A stretch of 64,000 bases of DNA from Planctobacterium sp965279005. Lineage in GTDB: Bacteria; Pseudomonadota; Gammaproteobacteria; Enterobacterales; Alteromonadaceae. Location: contig CBDIHK010000030.1 of assembly GCA_965279005.1 (NCBI GenBank), forward strand, positions 372,001 through 436,000, in the 5' to 3' direction. The notes under the pieces were generated by a model, which saw only the letters and a program-made list of their open reading frames with translations, ran no database searches and was not told the origin of the DNA. Below are positions 63,510 through 64,000 of this stretch, in pieces; the stretch's first letter is position 1; the number at the start of each line of letters is the position of its first letter. Position numbers and translations under genes: made by a program.

Positions 63510-64000
63510 GTGCAGTCAGGTATTGTGCCGCGTGTAGCAGCGAGTATGGGCTTGTTATCGGCGGTTTTCATTGCGTTTGCTTCTGCCCAGGCCCAGCAGC
63601 AACCATTAGATGTCGTTAGTGAAACCAATGCGGCCATGCAAGCATCCCAGCAAAAAGTTGAACAACTTGATAACCAGACCCAAGCATTGCTCCAGCAATA
63701 CCGGGATATCACCCAGAAAAACGACTACCAACAATATTACCAGTTTCAACTAAACCAATTGGCCTCTGAGCAAGCCCAGAAAATTAAAGAACTAGAGCTG
63801 CAACTGCAGGAACTGGAAATGATAGAAGTGGCGATCATGCCACTGTTGCAAAGCATGTTGGCCTCACTTAGGCAGTTTATTGCGTTAGATTTGCCTTTTC
63901 GCCATGAAGAACGTTTGCAAGGCGTACAGAAGCTAGAGCAACGTGTGAACTCTGCGAGTTTGAGTTTGCCTGAAAAATATCGCCTGATGTTGGAAGCCTG
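63510..64000 (+). CDS. DUF3450 family protein, start of a TonB-energising operon (cut by window)
   Basis: GTG start with GAGGAA upstream; signal peptide (VAASMGLLSAVFIAFASAQA) then a coiled-coil body (NAAMQASQQKVEQLDNQTQA; KELELQLQELEMIEVAIMPL) and the DLPFRHEERLQGVQKLEQRV block typical of DUF3450. In Alteromonadales these proteins precede MotA/ExbB-, ExbD-, TonB- and TPR-protein genes and help power TonB receptors; the expected partners would lie beyond base 64000. 163 codons are visible. Confidence 0.85.
   Translation, partial: MQSGIVPRVAASMGLLSAVFIAFASAQAQQQPLDVVSETNAAMQASQQKVEQLDNQTQALLQQYRDITQKNDYQQYYQFQLNQLASEQAQKIKELELQLQELEMIEVAIMPLLQSMLASLRQFIALDLPFRHEERLQGVQKLEQRVNSASLSLPEKYRLMLEA

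Noticed and set aside
63407..63712. 101-codon minus-strand frame near the right edge
   Set aside because: Lies antisense over the clear DUF3450 signal peptide and coiled coil.

Overview
The window looks like a chromosomal segment of a marine-type gammaproteobacterium, most likely of the order Alteromonadales. I infer this from the run of housekeeping genes (asnB, natAB, mltD, gloB, metG, dcd, tRNA-Pro), the large outer-membrane TonB receptors with a FecI/FecR pair, the DUF3450 gene of a TonB energising operon, and long multi-domain signalling proteins. No species assignment is possible from sequence reading alone.

Layout. 1-7.2 kb: asnB (cut by the window edge), a secreted M28 peptidase, a DUF3025 protein, a YIP1-like membrane protein and a NatAB-type ABC exporter. 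7.5-10.9 kb: a secreted beta-helix protein, a class I PPK2, a YgjV-like membrane protein and a small conserved protein. 10.9-19.8 kb (all minus strand): two paralogous TonB-dependent receptors around a FecI-like sigma factor and FecR anti-sigma factor, with a serine hydrolase downstream. Four single-base frameshifts fall in this locus. 19.8-20.6 kb: a long regulatory region with a Fur-box-like site, hairpins and a striking 9-bp periodic array. 20.6-25 kb: a four-gene signalling operon (HTH-receiver protein, PhnD-like binding protein, histidine kinase, receiver plus degenerate HD-GYP protein). The last 854 bp of that operon are duplicated about 4 kb downstream at 98.7% identity; between the copies lie a membrane XRE regulator, a cytochrome b561 and a RAYT-type transposase.

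29.6-36.6 kb: a compact six-gene operon encoding an ECF sigma factor, a very large FecR-DUF3352-like membrane protein and two complete ABC-2 exporters. It is the best candidate here for an undescribed system. It is followed by a palindromic repeat element, then mltD, gloB, a methyltransferase, metG, dcd and tRNA-Pro(GGG). 44.0-51.1 kb: directly after the tRNA, an AT-richer Wadjet type I anti-plasmid defence operon (jetABCD), complete and with typical overlaps. 51.5-64 kb: a secreted S9 peptidase, a 1316-residue beta-propeller hybrid kinase, a serine hydrolase relic beside a dispersed repeat, a small phosphatase-like protein, a family 3 binding protein, an Amt-PAS-GGDEF-EAL fusion, and the start of a DUF3450 protein.

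How the parts connect. Receptors, FecI/FecR and the DUF3450 gene point to TonB-powered uptake under cell-surface signalling. The two c-di-GMP-related proteins (degenerate HD-GYP and Amt-GGDEF-EAL) and the hybrid kinase suggest nutrient-linked control of lifestyle. The five single-base frameshifts in the window (one in natA, four in the receptor locus) need checking against raw reads before any of these genes is called a pseudogene.
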